From: Candidatus Omnitrophota bacterium
GTDB taxonomy: Bacteria; Omnitrophota; Gorgyraeia; JABMRN01; RBG-13-46-9
Assembly: GCA_030605095.1 (NCBI GenBank)
Contig: JAUWBJ010000007.1
Coordinates: forward strand, 1 to 34,003
Reading direction: 5' to 3'
Length of the DNA: 34,003 bases
Within the stretch, counting starts at the first letter, position 1, and every line of letters starts with the position of its first letter. The notes under the pieces are model-generated. The model was not told where the DNA came from. It did no database searches and saw only the letters and a program-made list of their open reading frames with translations. This document shows, one piece after another, positions 32,401 through 34,003 of this stretch. The translations under genes and the position numbers were made by a program.

Positions 32401-34003
32401 TATACGGTTATTTATAGATGTGCTGCGGGATAGCTCTATTACAGGGAGGGCGGAGCTTGATGAAGTTATAAGGAAAGCGAAGCGTGTTTCAAGCGATAGG
32501 AAAAACAAGTTAATCAAGGATGTAAAAGAGCGCGCGAATGCCTTGAAGGTGGTAAAAGGGATTATGGGAACTGCCGAAGGAAAGGATATAGATGAAGCTA
32601 AAAAATTGGAGTTTATAAAGTACGAACTCACACAAAAAATAAAAAATACCGGTAAAGGTAATACTTTTGAGATACGGGAATTAAAGATATTACAAAAAGT
32701 CTTCAATAACTGCACAAGCTTAAAAGAGATAAAGAGCGCGCATAAAAAAGAAAGCGACTGGCTCGATAAGACAATTAAAGAGAAAATGAGAGAAATGCAA
32801 GACCGATTGGACAAATACACAGAAGGCCGGGTTGAGGTTGGCTTCAAGACGTTACTCTTCGGAGGCATATTGCCTATCGCAGCAGCAGCGGGATTGGTTA
32901 TCGGCGGCTTCATTACCTGGGTCGGCGCGCTTCCTATATTCATTATAGGAGCAGCTGTTATTATATTGGTTATTCTGTCATACGCAGGTAAGCATATAAA
33001 ACTAGGAAAAATGGCTTATTATTATGCGCATACGCTCGCGGCAAGTTTCTATGTGGGATGGTTTTACTACACCCATATGATACCGGCTAGCTATCTTACC
33101 CTGAAACAGTTACGCATGAAACGAGACAGTTACTGGTCAAGGACCTCTCACGAGGAGAAGGAAGTGCTTGTTGATGACCACTATAGCTATTGGGAACAAA
33201 TAAAGAATCGAGGAAAGACCTTTTACGTAAACGTGAAGCATAAATATCTACTTTATTTTATTATAACGGTGTTACCTGCGTTAATTATCTTCGGTATACC
33301 TTTCATGATGCGCGTAGAAGAGGCCAAAAAGGATAGGTATATAAATGCAGATATTATTCCATATAGCCAGATGTACTATCTGATGTCAGAAGAAAAACCA
33401 GAGAATACATCTGTATTGTACGCATGGGGCGGGATAACACCGGAAGCAAAGAGATTACCTCCTGAATCCTGGATAGAGGCGCTTGATAGAATGAAGGAAG
33501 AGGGATTCGATATTGGAAATAAAGAAGACCTGGCGCGTTTAAAGAAGAAGCTAATAGAAAGATTTACCGCGTGTCCGTATCCTAACGGTAGAAAGGATTT
33601 ATCCAGTTGGATTTTATTTAACACGGATTTATTGATTTTAAGGCATCACATGTATGTTTGGTCTCAGCAAGGGACGGCAGAAGCCGAAAGAGAGGCCAAA
33701 AATGTTAGAAAGTTTTATGAAAATGGTCTGAAATTCTTTGCCTATGATAAGGGTGAACGCGAAAGGATTTTAAGAATTTTAGCGGTTTTAGATGCAAGGG
33801 AAAATATGCGCCAGGAATTAAAACCCAGGAGGCTCGAAGCAGATTGGGAATTCATATTGCTGCAGTTAGAGGCGTATAGAAAGATGATAGAGGAAGAATA
33901 TAGAAAGACTGAAAATGAAAGACATAGAGAGGAATACCATAATCTATTATCTATGATTGAAGATAGGCTACACGCTTCCCGATTGCCAAGCCTCCAAACA
34001 AAG
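5456..34003 (+). CDS. Giant multidomain membrane-associated protein, at least 9516 aa, 3' end outside the window
   Basis: Frame starting at 5456 (second base of every 60-nt line) read by eye to the final codon AAG (34001-34003) without a stop; 28,548 nt = 9,516 codons. The translation is consistently protein-like (amphipathic helices, TM helices, recognisable catalytic motifs). Competing ORFs are short. Confidence 0.93.
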   Translation, partial: MKAWRKKDLAKENTPDISQSIESMADWRTRHAFLFKTIAIILIFAFILYDITWAQGGTPIWRASKPDIKINGRIGLNGIKIPYEAGTTQDVFSNGGDEVVINIQDAHASLSAQQSIVKILQTLATNYDLDLIALEGAEGPIDISLLRTFPDPEIRRETAEYLMRKGKMSAGEFFSVVSEKPIKLYGIENNALYKQNIEALERVMAGKIESLKNIGAILRTLKALESKIYSKDLKQLNKNSILHHDGKLAFTSHWDFISKLARRNDIKIVIFENLSKLLKSIELEKDTDFRKANEERKLLIDELSKVLPKRELEKLVLESLSFKMGKISQSEFHQYLVRLSEDIEISAEPYSNLIKFTRYITIYEDIDLITLFQEVEEFEDYIREKIFRNGEERTFYNLTKTARTIKKLFEISLNNADYNFIISKKRYFDRTLLSEFIKKSYLKYKLPFEHTYDLDVIFDNMKEAVEFYNIAQSRNNAMISNTIQAMRQNGEEVAALITGGFHSKGLAGLLKEKGLSYLVIMPKFKDGEQRPYIAILTNKRQPYEELLETGEYILAVEAYFASDRKPSELNELIFYSVSRKVYEKNYTNEELFPVVTGWYEIYRNGYEARQRRGETTGSVTPKYLAKLLGLELDAGGNVIGRRDDQGIIAAKTKDGEIVIGWKVEGEFIHELVLEQNEQGEWNMDMATRPQRRAFAQKIRKWTEAGKREEQRVEEIVQASFDQINTLELLDFGNDTAVRQRSRIIDSVKEAMLTEDGYFEPGAEIRDIEDVVIKIMRRKNYAVPANWRLNRKLSESIQKFAEIAKLAVLEARAEVTPAEPVPLVEAPPEVPKIALPVGGGIDVKKIQDFTPEQLIDYLKGGNWSQIGDVVRIISTDQEKLDNFKVQLIPALVEAAPQKGQITPVLLFECLKQTDLLHQAGKIIEVLKPDSAKLAEFNRLLVEKEYISVDSVIKEIESAIERISDTSIRSRIKAGFVVGSVSDLSESGKTLARLVGDIDVFVGVSKYDSEKDRRVKTVIESTLTNAIKGKKIDIRIVPANNLEETIGATALVTIEELQMELESIDFEYAGQSETERNIRFIKTYLKTELLIGKPKFGNIRARFLKDPTNSAADLRGEIEASGRILRLIELLRDTTKRDGLIKQVKNVLRKSLIELAKPRTDRVAAKPRMKEDTKELSLKRLVASISALEEVLREPEKVSAATIRDAEKKMREAKEAAGDVPEEVNDDFLRMTSKAIGALQVKERDLGIHKYFTGKAGEQVSKPPDFQGPFGQFLANMALLLQDLRRENISVESLQDAITSASDARQALRDRFERDKTFYLDCKDKHYETVLSYIKEINTEFARLKYDTKILTPIQKFLGRDVDESIEKSKKIIETANQKLIQIQRQEKEKPEQQDAKLKSSVTRFRHAYTRISPILTLASIAIIVVSILGIIFLVNRRPSTAPVSPTATVRSTSGREIININPANFIIQDSEGQDELFTTIRENNYTGYILEFKFRKGSKFKIQLGVKNHEYKSIYSENIYPDKDGIARFNPSNRRECTVYEFEDLSNVSSVICKLWEVSGKKAQGALEYVRFVPAGIVGQTIPSTPPVKTIITPPTKTVEEVRTPTEVEQAEPSRDREAPTPEIFNIPLNQSNWVPQTYQDSQAVSSVRQAKDGKSLELVTSIRGRSPTHEKGETFIDLVNVFGKTFDFRNTTIKAVIEVPEEFIGETSRPNGFQLFIKDAAWNSQYGPWHNVTGSGIIEVTYSPQEKGTPPGGFTQGPINPSQGRLLGIKVAAGVGSGYKGTPTIKVRSITVESKLKKAPPVKTTPYLRKVAKPSPALAINEFQKLCGISMYYSAPTYGKDIGGNYGFSRREAELTKKFTEFKQNGINVVRIFTFCDLRNNAIRFDSQGKPTGYNLAALEDFKALISAAKKAKIKLIPTLFDFHIANKVSEERGTKVGEHPNLLTNPVHKQALLDVFRGFLTELQKYIKQNDLEDAILAWEPMNEPELAGAVELGHIQAFVEDFANLFREVFPNKPISLSTYRRGLLENWIHILRSGDIMQLHYYRNMDGAVPFDALNKPKGELNIPDGVKVIYGEVDPDNVPEALKIIHRNGYDGALFWNDNNHPFIQKIKQFQQWFQEFHPVKGVITLILKRWLQPAVTPILEKGLAKIGIRGPVVDTVFAPVIEEGIFRGIPLVLASLISTQGIPTLQADPLGFVITALMLVISGIIFVHLHRSKEGTAFEKYSIPIAITVVSIWTLFAPVSIGMFLLRMMLIHGAAALPLAFMRSLREEKDEEIAAPIIQAEQLKPEKVTDAEMAEEENLRFAIARARAVGFDINTLPVEKRSDPEAINSAIEEFVYQKSERAEDRTKAVERLEIAFQEAENAVETGDIGSTQEALERLNGVLDEVAKTGLNPAIYEGRRQKIERQLTQTREAARTPKAPEFSKDAMAEAQIWMENLDARTLVLQEISTRAPPKIEILAIALLGIRDFLLMHREAQKALLWVYSQERPQDKLGNLLKLAREKFGGRLDFISYEGEAVIAAARSILPEAVTYYELNINVESAQKEIENTRLAIENARLLHSIGANFSAQYVQKLIHTKADLLRKARILKVYGVSVKAGFLRMSEERLQGNIPFLIKQGYKPSEITPGILQMSEERLQKNIPLLIKQGYKPSEITPNLLQRFAAGDLFLKARERSSAKLVKVADSSGDPVKTANERIQAIAQKGEDIEGRKEEALAKTVYEHVNKETRNALDDKEISTAEALADLEHEVATWEKRITGALISVQRKLTRADELEKLAREKVRLIKERKEKLEDSKDNLITKRSINKLNKLNERIVSLDQKIIMIKTETMPSVPLAQNISDYLTYILNGNYAELPAFMEDTYVTLVSDKYRVTPDTFNAEYLKFYLENFKRLKAIKKDIEAFESKESKNQLSAEELFYRSVVDEVGGYIEEKLKVVRALEKELKDKKTALELEEEKLQSKKIINIYDKRVLKIKQLSHEIAILEKEIKAKRPSEKKILRLLLEKTEKHLVFSVSQEFERNKFYESLSQFGLLVDGGIPLIRDMAVRLVGEAKGRALKEDEKQKIDDELDALFAKREQRIKREISLFLGRNITLSPGKQLKQPSIFKDFVLLTVLKVSKFKNRYAHFSENRKKDFDRELTAICKAAEDDLIEIAFLDFKTTWAKYRFENGKMPKEEYKALTSELQKRQKALRVKEAKILRLFGVDVKAGEEKPTIATKCYSIGKIAAVAAVAAVVTGFVFSNVFMEASYGGQSAPSEPGSIASNIVDNLFGWDAQRAMFLEVPPAVSSVEEEKPVEETPKVEEAEPAEKTKLEEQKEAIAGLFDQANAYLKKAEGLLNKGNTEDTFPETEKASEILGELTSKWLSDEPIVDGDKLTNLQKEINRLSNQRTEIIRAQGLADPRIQRRSELIKRLSAIELAIRNINEKADKFEKEVEYQTVKANVDRMLEALNRDFSEEELKTMQDEIDEINRKLAYADSSVRGSLAIKGPTLTDKRAEIRRIRDRRLEEIEKRDAKEEAAKPIEELPVREIATATKPLLHLFGKKEKYTVVARDVIVSTEGISDGFPFSNDGGNHGIFAPDDVRYGEEVKEGDKAFRAYLVMKNKDGWIRIIDDERDLIKLVGSGYVFEDENGDSIFSEEVTRLAEKGDYRQTLIEHRIDVAGEQRQQILEQIKETGKITEENILRLILSSSQTLGENLEIEEAEAKVFKTRSGDLRIQLGWTGLIGKGFPIPYTLWLNLTKIDDPAKKAYVGEAKEKYFATYDRIRNVQARRVADVLSDIAMLRELRAQKIDMEADKNAMKKALEIEKSRGIPENVEYINAILDLNQATLKELDNKESDLELKIHSAMGKGSKGKILTGKETGLTMSQIKQLLRQSDIDTNITYAVKEAQHRVNWAEWKQVEAKLLSERWKGIYGISIFVGESPHGGYAGALPIVDFEDGSKSLTEERAQLMRFQQDINKKWVVYNARQKKKILEELRRRNEGIIKTSENLIAVLGEDASAAEDDWRNGRLDYKAFDKKHAKLKIAQWQHSLLAAERNAIEAELKILLSGLDTQIKDEDKVKLERKGGVITVADVLRYARLTSQDIGDIKRARLAKRELEELLKEAKERGVITIENMGTGVNIGESWESDWKRTSFPRLGTGQSDWGIFFLRFGAKVDRTRDLKIQVLETAKKILDYEEEKAKGLVDNHSVRALLNYRDAGLRIGHMGRLKDLSRQNREAVYGDGTSTVDEKRQADILIKQADHFSETANSHLASAASGIATSTRVEEIKGISGIEDVDLLNLLSQTELEVPGIRLKLLKEQMEMAKKMVEIARKGDSFSVDFSMALARSSGYGYISRDIGLNVGLGPDILGPFKYLFMNVKAEELSMELVEKLYQEEKAELQKEARVLDEKVKGLRKETKVVKQRISDLEAELDYLKSKVITLKMVEAARRGEAELDKTGLRETEIGRAPVELKQAELEQAKDYLRHKHSELNIAEFERKAYQDIERAPRMRALSVKESAKIETGLEKVKHVVEYFDKFLFGYKATSEFVYFRELPSAIEPYQAHIQSVMTEFHRLFVWNEANQAYEAREFDGDTGESLSTPEGIERRDNVLYELEYLDDEIELVEHLEKKKAELKKLKVETGAYFGLRWIFYDPTDTAGETFPLGISAITEKSRAEYENAAREYNKLKAEIIKNEELIKELSRLEEKADEELDKFEKETLPKSRDREDRNRRNKLRAYINQLKQQIEGANTDLNIANATLPYVMDKIGSVEVETEEGKREKIKPSKLKEQSEKQFAELWENIKSEDPTLKRLKALQEKAAIEYRATDFVHTRLLPPIDVKGIVGIPVTEASGDLIWTLYDSGLTTANRLLAWIKWQRNNLKSMSAKEAEKTNLKHIFDELESAAGGLTNAKEAKNSFLDLLAKIVSKPDVGKIELYNFIEVAEKAQKATVLYADAFSQYDEAMANFILYLKTRGVDYKKYLPTKEELETKVRPDGEVIPDAGKADITGAVVDYKVPPEVIKTEDIQAETNVVLDRFGVDKYPEIFEIMSRSGFAEMFKDRYNRGGYTSYEAERALFAMSSWGPRILKDAARLREKGIHIPDYYGRFLYEVTRLDKSGKINDAKKGYPGLFNMFGLADYIQFQEEALIKAKYGRFMKTKVAGFKAKNDGREPKNRKELNKIKQDVIEDIHYIALKYYELLISRIEGPRDEAREAQIRARISELSIRKTQREKERGWLAVRPIAQSIAGRELEIYNNLSDISVLDRVYSFMVMQGMDLDQLENVKDVMLLKPLLNEAFGDYSKTKDAALREELELDRLFKVTRALLEGCYPGQSLKEIFGKDIPKEDRDKRFEEKLNYLKDKIIPMMKGPDGKFLSDYEPSSVLWDALYFANNRGKAYPAKDADGRRLTYYVDSEKEQVFVHYGSEDFASEIWNGTFDETAWQEGEKRPIEGWLYQKIEEPEVPPLKHEKNELKQDLEEIKGMLETPIPQSVPVSKLHQLVNNILLSSLGAVPEDGMDLMGMRWAAETYEDSQGIRGVMKDISTGGLRLNANLKGQHPNRSKGEAYVEFASSRNFNGKKIRMKIKVAPGFAANRMNGVQIALKDNNWKNQYRRWVNVEESGKWITVEYIPTPYDVDQQGGTDRGFDLSNIKRIIVKFAMNDSTQDEFKGILEVKDVEIVDAEEKIEKAEQVELYRDEPITVEPKSIETFVEKSGASFYLEQYERTIGTPDGVSAHYKEILDQFKTLNVRTARVWLTIGSKDSSGIQYSGDGTPVGWKNEKLAIQDLVTLIRIAKETNTKLVLVLHNFDLAQKHKDVLEDPAKREKMIELDRVLLKKAFEKLGSDTKYIEAIETMNEPDNADTSTANTQKFVKAGNVMVRKTTGKPISLGPGKIENGGYWIHMLKPGDIFQIHWYYVFHERPYGKPMFSELKRNIGELNIPDGVRVVIGEAQPNIGSRSIIPGAFDAARESGAEGVWFWDESDSKLSPQFIFDENDYRRTIEQRKEDKRAPDIKPEVEKEKPIPTKPPVKKPAKKEVPPKVEEKIMRPVEKPKPAMPTVEIERKPLRDVLEELGQYITDGRLVEAQNAIQELISSPDVSSKVRDQLEKLSAKLQVNIRAVGLSEADHQFELPDGRIIELKSTVRIPVTVFDKDGNEIGISYLYRVGNETKLSITPEIVKINEVKHRQVEEVWVTFFDERGKAIRTEGWLARISREDALLVALPGAEAPILRETYRYTYDEKNGTKEIEGERYDLFTGEVNYRESLVNDANDVILAKTIRDSSVSETYTKKTLYRRNPETNEITEQNFTILTADEVEHLSSEAKYKYKGKDEFGEEIWDRTSFVNYDTGVTSEKQEPVEIEGKMVPVETGIDIEGRKYINTGGSFHYEYTSRDRGVDYDGTAFTVDVVEHGKPGVFTPVKLGESTVRQRGRILRTQDAQVIPNNTSFEGRTFSFPEGTFPEGIDVNETTYELTLPKALYKYHVTQGFNYETNEVFIAEEQRIIMDEEERLLYKVVTNFEEGKEKGQTEIYRYHPTYRVNEREYNDVIETKIYDREGNEIAHRFHQVIFDIRNREKDIWNLLTSDEIVEVTEHNYTDNTDEIKKLRVGKTIEIREDGSRRIRETRKSEDGKVETTVIAEKDLFGNVLSISSSGTIINEDSSKTSFIPHIYEPTPITEETRELKNASGQVVAYISEGKAIFTIGPESKPSEPIVIPRGARWILQTKRDMAKEEVSFGIYDAYGKQIYQDITARFYDLSSPGKILGILHQILIYNPEDNTVKEHATYRETEAGEEVPIVEKTSTLIRYKDSEMDDEWLLIIEKSPRKLYETEYVYQIYNTADGDRFGRMPIASESWNLEDSKRGELLERVKFLYDKEHDERLIIDMANRAGPDGREIPVEAELEEGQIVTGLVTYLMEEKEFESEQWRAPLLRLEDGRFHLDYSKGDLLVQRDRFDNEYYITMHLNRNPDTKKYSVRSAYKGKGVYEFYGVYGKRRIREFFGLDPERIIINPDTGEYVGIKDSKKPGDIEITKFLYDSADSDNVYSMPLTGPDYESGYFYLNKNIRGEIRLIMKLKLKPDVTFEEIIERAQTRKSDKPSAEVTMFDSTDAVAQSLYAYPREAMTYPGTNLPVVFSIEEPGGKVQDIYMYPLLDEKKGLVDKTRGTRLLVKKTTTPAAKEVELDAGGVENITSLDGITALDGTPFADFKGPLKYLVEEDVHWVKTGITEDNLQSISKKSGLSLTQEDLDSIYIEYFNPDGSPAKGPFGFELGTNDAMREKLEKTVRARAPDFELPNNRDLLNKIYDIRTRNTLSQAQLDYFISRSSQLKKVFFQYLKTHLANKRLSDRAYNQDFYNKTCLDAFMWFTEQILFASHPELSFYSGDLDKLAEGIVKIGRWDITVEAMNFVLNNESELRELEGSRATKKAIEMYLATLHEKAVSQLKQNLTDEKMKEEMREALNLAIVTHEKITGEKPAGYEEAWKKISDEMQLNRLKFLSKALIPLGILIGLGTFIFMYFRKRTAAVSKQLRKQRKEAISEVREEKETGLPKARALPPQVTTPQPLPAGAEAKLAEHSKKLEDTKKLILSFNKPVNAAIEKAMSIINNPKRINIFDTQQFLPIDTRNFKWEKKDTENGYTIYKKHFASEEVLRAFNIVFSDDQTRAYIKELDNKGDVKTEYIYYTNGKTDWDNKNNWVIREVEEGSVTHNYSDLHNGRFEISVFMQEGKEKTRIGSCRFNTSGYPNDKTKWHFDDKYEQRRAAAITIKLASLQLQKKLEEAIKEDPSLKKLLSPVSLHQSFGPPGLYLREGGRTRTLDLHTTLQLAEKEMDLVLDAATGRDSSIYFGHEKKTDFNPASLTLWADVFEEVEYTDGKEDIKWQGVMPVGVKGVEGKKPVPTGRKKGKGVKLTTFETLTPLIAGFAMRLDLAQDILSRRFSGASQELITVNEAIEQATTTRKAVQETYVGHLEEMGDHSSRQPLRERHKWRIWTIPILTFAVIFVLGIVVFYFLPRHFPGISNFPPISEIQNVGIWEMGMVVIGIFFVSKTFFTLLFWSLTLTVLQKLHIGTTGVYNRSGAIEVTDEDIGVSVPNRVMKDAIEELGIGVKGKTSEEIIQELSEPYTGITGLASRARTHTIKSQRPINQLKLSSTARPFFFVYLNSLPRGMLIEALLSIDAIQSNAILRDALTRELQDTRNANVKIKINNKDLLEKVESVLGADGADNVYKSLYNMRGLFIHVARCTPSYGEPFIIERVNKSALITDYPNITVWPALVEHDTPTTNRFTQLIKEGRLEQGKVYAFLSSQKGAQLSGVPLFIHVDRRFKNGWKLVDRMPETKSVATGYSIAFMETAAAGKAPGFESVQDNPVHVMEILDVEDVTGGLQVWGIATAFRRNTTLVDYLIEHVLRYGYDSLTPSVLKKQNRELYDASMRLGIDLFKIKKKLKEYEKLKKKLSEKSKNNAYIRHIEEEIFDGIYAKLPYEFKTEELRKAYPDREKLKWVISEFKESQRRAILQGILRLSPYTSENPFSVQDYGPWSFIKRGLLAYRSWVSILFAFTAGAVTIPVVILVAFLSGSYVLAFVVAFLVFPPLWFIGHYSGYRLIENLRRRSDWVERYLINRKNPFPLDGTTNSFLVQALTGQDTPRGELQKQLFAYKKELYAKGEKDVKAQKALELMALLHKYRALNIHDPSNIIEDANYADIIPETDHTAGYLRGFGMETREKDLPTLGPEFWYQRQRWITVTPTGRALEYLPDSMAFWGGLVGMGLGGAILGSRGDWGVVLGITGVIVGFVAGTYLFRGIGFGIEWMKKKLHIVKYPEQKTSVFKALGFTQFFAYIFMLYGLPSTVKTTFIYALTLFFGTIFGMHLMGIESPVVALSLKLLPPMLWWIASITVGIILFIIPGYLIWVQAVAGALLSGEDDEEQVRISLNRNKETAEKFQNYSIAKKIDEAIDILKNKLQDQAARKKVADELEALIYALSRDHDGIVYTPKEREERIFDEPTPENLERDINIRLFIDVLRDSSITGRAELDEVIRKAKRVSSDRKNKLIKDVKERANALKVVKGIMGTAEGKDIDEAKKLEFIKYELTQKIKNTGKGNTFEIRELKILQKVFNNCTSLKEIKSAHKKESDWLDKTIKEKMREMQDRLDKYTEGRVEVGFKTLLFGGILPIAAAAGLVIGGFITWVGALPIFIIGAAVIILVILSYAGKHIKLGKMAYYYAHTLAASFYVGWFYYTHMIPASYLTLKQLRMKRDSYWSRTSHEEKEVLVDDHYSYWEQIKNRGKTFYVNVKHKYLLYFIITVLPALIIFGIPFMMRVEEAKKDRYINADIIPYSQMYYLMSEEKPENTSVLYAWGGITPEAKRLPPESWIEALDRMKEEGFDIGNKEDLARLKKKLIERFTACPYPNGRKDLSSWILFNTDLLILRHHMYVWSQQGTAEAEREAKNVRKFYENGLKFFAYDKGERERILRILAVLDARENMRQELKPRRLEADWEFILLQLEAYRKMIEEEYRKTENERHREEYHNLLSMIEDRLHASRLPSLQTK
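5520..5556 (+). terminator. Terminator-like hairpin inside the 5' coding region of the giant ORF (candidate attenuator)
   Basis: aaagcatggcg (5520-5530), loop gactggagaacg, cgccatgcttt (5543-5553), T6 tract 5551-5556. The arms are perfect reverse complements. Confidence 0.55.
5549..5620 (+). other. Signal peptide or N-terminal TM anchor of the giant protein
   Basis: RTRHAFLFKTIAIILIFAFILYDITWA|QGG: basic region, hydrophobic core, possible TWA cleavage site. Confidence 0.75.
5740..7045 (+). other. N-terminal domain with IQDAHAS ... ALEGAEG ... ITGGFHSKG motifs (possibly TIKI/ChaN/erythromycin-esterase-like fold)
   Basis: IQDAH at 5762-5776, LIALEGAEGPIDISLLR about 30-40 aa later, and GGFHSKGLAGLLKEKGLSYLVIMPK near 6944-7020. 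The spacing of Gly/His motifs is reminiscent of TIKI/ChaN-type domains. Confidence 0.4.
8350..8640 (+). other. Nucleotidyltransferase-fold-like domain
   Basis: FVVGS (GS at 8384-8389), GDIDVFV (D codons at 8438 and 8444), KKIDIRIVP (D codon at 8546): GS...DxD...D pattern of the Pol-beta-type NTase superfamily. Confidence 0.45.
9692..9757 (+). other. Single TM helix in the giant protein
   Basis: ILTLASIAIIVVSILGIIFLVNRR. Confidence 0.8.
10330..10850 (+). other. Beta-sandwich CBM-like domain, copy 1
   Basis: IKAVIEVPEEFIGETSRPNGFQLFIKDAAWNSQYGPWHNVTGSGIIEVTYSP...IKVRSITVES, directly before a GH-A-like domain and similar to 21930-22440. Confidence 0.55.
10910..11775 (+). other. Clan GH-A glycoside-hydrolase-like TIM-barrel domain, copy 1
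   Basis: INVVRIFTFCDLR, IKLIPTLFDFH, ILAWEPMNEPEL (acid/base Glu codon 11408-11410, residue 1985), DIMQLHYY, VKVIYGEVDP (nucleophile Glu codon 11681-11683, residue 2076), GALFWND. Confidence 0.75.
11930..12250 (+). other. CPBP (CAAX/ABI-type) intramembrane glutamic protease-like domain embedded in the giant protein
   Basis: VFAPVIEEGIFRGIP (EExxxR, Glu codons 11954-11959), GIIFVHLH (FxxxH, F at 12086, H at 12098), MMLIHGAAALPLAF (H at 12224), in a hydrophobic context. Confidence 0.7.
13268..13441 (+). repeat. 87-bp (29-aa) in-frame tandem repeat, 2 copies
   Basis: Units 13268-13354 and 13355-13441, about 8 differences in 87 nt; MSEERLQ(G/K)NIP(F/L)LIKQGYKPSEITP(GI/NL)LQ. Confidence 0.95.
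15113..15190 (+). other. TM helix with Ala-Ala-Val repeats
   Basis: SIGKIAAVAAVAAVVTGFVFSNVFM; encoded by three tandem gccgctgta units at 15131-15157. Confidence 0.7.
15131..15157 (+). repeat. 9-bp perfect tandem repeat x3 (gccgctgta)
   Basis: Read directly in the sequence. Confidence 0.95.
16590..19720 (+). other. TolC/outer-membrane-efflux-protein-like beta-segment plus long helix repeats (tentative)
   Basis: IQLGWTGLIGKGFPIPYTLWLNLTKIDDPAKKAYVGEAKEKYFATYDRIRNVQARRVADVLSDIAMLRELR; DIGLNVGLGPDILGPFKYLFMNVKAEELSMELVEKLY; AYFGLRWIFYDP...; AEDDWRNGRLDYKAFDKKHAKLKIAQWQHSLLAAERNAIEAELKILLSG. Confidence 0.35.
21930..22440 (+). other. Beta-sandwich CBM-like domain, copy 2
   Basis: IRMKIKVAPGFAANRMNGVQIALKDNNWKNQYRRWVNVEESGKWITVEYIPTPYD...GILEVKDVEIVD, colinear with copy 1 (GFQLFIKDAAWNSQYGPWHNV...). 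Confidence 0.55.
22510..23400 (+). other. Clan GH-A glycoside-hydrolase-like TIM-barrel domain, copy 2
   Basis: VRTARVWLTIG, TKLVLVLHNFD, YIEAIETMNEPDN (acid/base Glu codon 22961-22963, residue 5836), DIFQIHWYY, VRVVIGEAQP (nucleophile Glu codon 23240-23242, residue 5929), GVWFWDES. Shares GELNIPDGV with copy 1. Confidence 0.75.
23400..23590 (+). other. Pro/Lys/Glu-rich low-complexity linker
   Basis: APDIKPEVEKEKPIPTKPPVKKPAKKEVPPKVEEKIMRPVEKPKPAMP. Confidence 0.85.
23770..26960 (+). other. Extended beta-rich repeat-like region (YD/RHS-reminiscent)
   Basis: Recurring short-strand/turn pattern with E-x-Y, DxxG and 'YDxxGxxI' elements (ITVFDKDGNEIG-type, TYDEKNGTKEIEGERYDLFTGEV, KIYDREGNEIAHRF, GIYDAYGKQIYQDITARFYD, EKDLFGNVLSISSSG). 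Confidence 0.45.
27875..27930 (+). other. TM helix
   Basis: ALIPLGILIGLGTFIFMYFRKR. Confidence 0.8.
29340..29580 (+). other. TM helix pair
   Basis: WTIPILTFAVIFVLGIVVFYFLP and MGMVVIGIFFVSKTFFTLLFWSLTLTVL. Confidence 0.8.
31010..33315 (+). other. Polytopic membrane region of the giant protein
   Basis: Hydrophobic segments SILFAFTAGAVTIPVVILVAFLSGSYVLAFVVAFLVFPPLWFIG; MAFWGGLVGMGLGGAILG...VVLGITGVIVGFVAGTYLF; FFAYIFMLYGL...FIYALTLFFGTIFGMHL; LLPPMLWWIASITVGIILFIIPGYLIWV; LLFGGILPIAAAAGLVIGGFITWVGALPIFIIGAAVIILVILSY; YLLYFIITVLPALIIFGIPFMM. Confidence 0.8.

Noticed and set aside
2230-33624. Dozens of minus-strand ORFs (60-221 aa), for example 2230-2895 and 32329-32943
   Set aside because: Antisense shadows of strongly coding + strand sequence, Ser/Leu/Ile-rich translations without domains. 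No minus-strand promoter or RBS support was noted.
1-34003. CRISPR arrays, tRNA/rRNA genes, transposases or IS ends
   Set aside because: No regularly spaced repeats, no rRNA or tRNA-like sequences recognised, and no transposase motifs in any plausible frame. Nearly all sequence is accounted for by three coding features.

Overview
The window holds three + strand protein-coding features that cover almost all of it. (1) The 3' part of an RND-family transporter gene runs from 1 to 1974, truncated by the left edge. (2) A complete second RND transporter runs from 2084 to 5248 (1054 aa). (3) From an ATG at 5456, one reading frame stays open to the last base: 28,548 nt, exactly 9,516 codons, with no stop seen. 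The supplied ORF track does not list this frame, probably because it is not closed inside the window. In this region the track reports only short out-of-frame or antisense shadows. I translated the frame by eye. It reads as one giant multidomain, membrane-associated protein: a signal/TM segment; a domain with IQDAH...GGFH motifs; a nucleotidyltransferase-like GS...DID...D motif set; a TM helix; a beta-sandwich (CBM-like) plus clan GH-A glycoside-hydrolase-like module (WEPMNEP / YGE); an embedded CPBP (CAAX/ABI) intramembrane protease-like domain; long coiled coils; an 87-bp perfectly phased tandem repeat; a TolC-like beta/helical-hairpin stretch; a second, diverged copy of the CBM + GH-A module (ETMNEP / IGE); a roughly 3 kb beta-rich region; and a polytopic C-terminal membrane region that continues past the window. 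Giant genes of this type are known from Omnitrophota, and that lineage is my best inference. The start of the giant gene has a good extended -10 promoter and a terminator-like hairpin with a T6 tract inside codons 22-33, which suggests translation-coupled attenuation.
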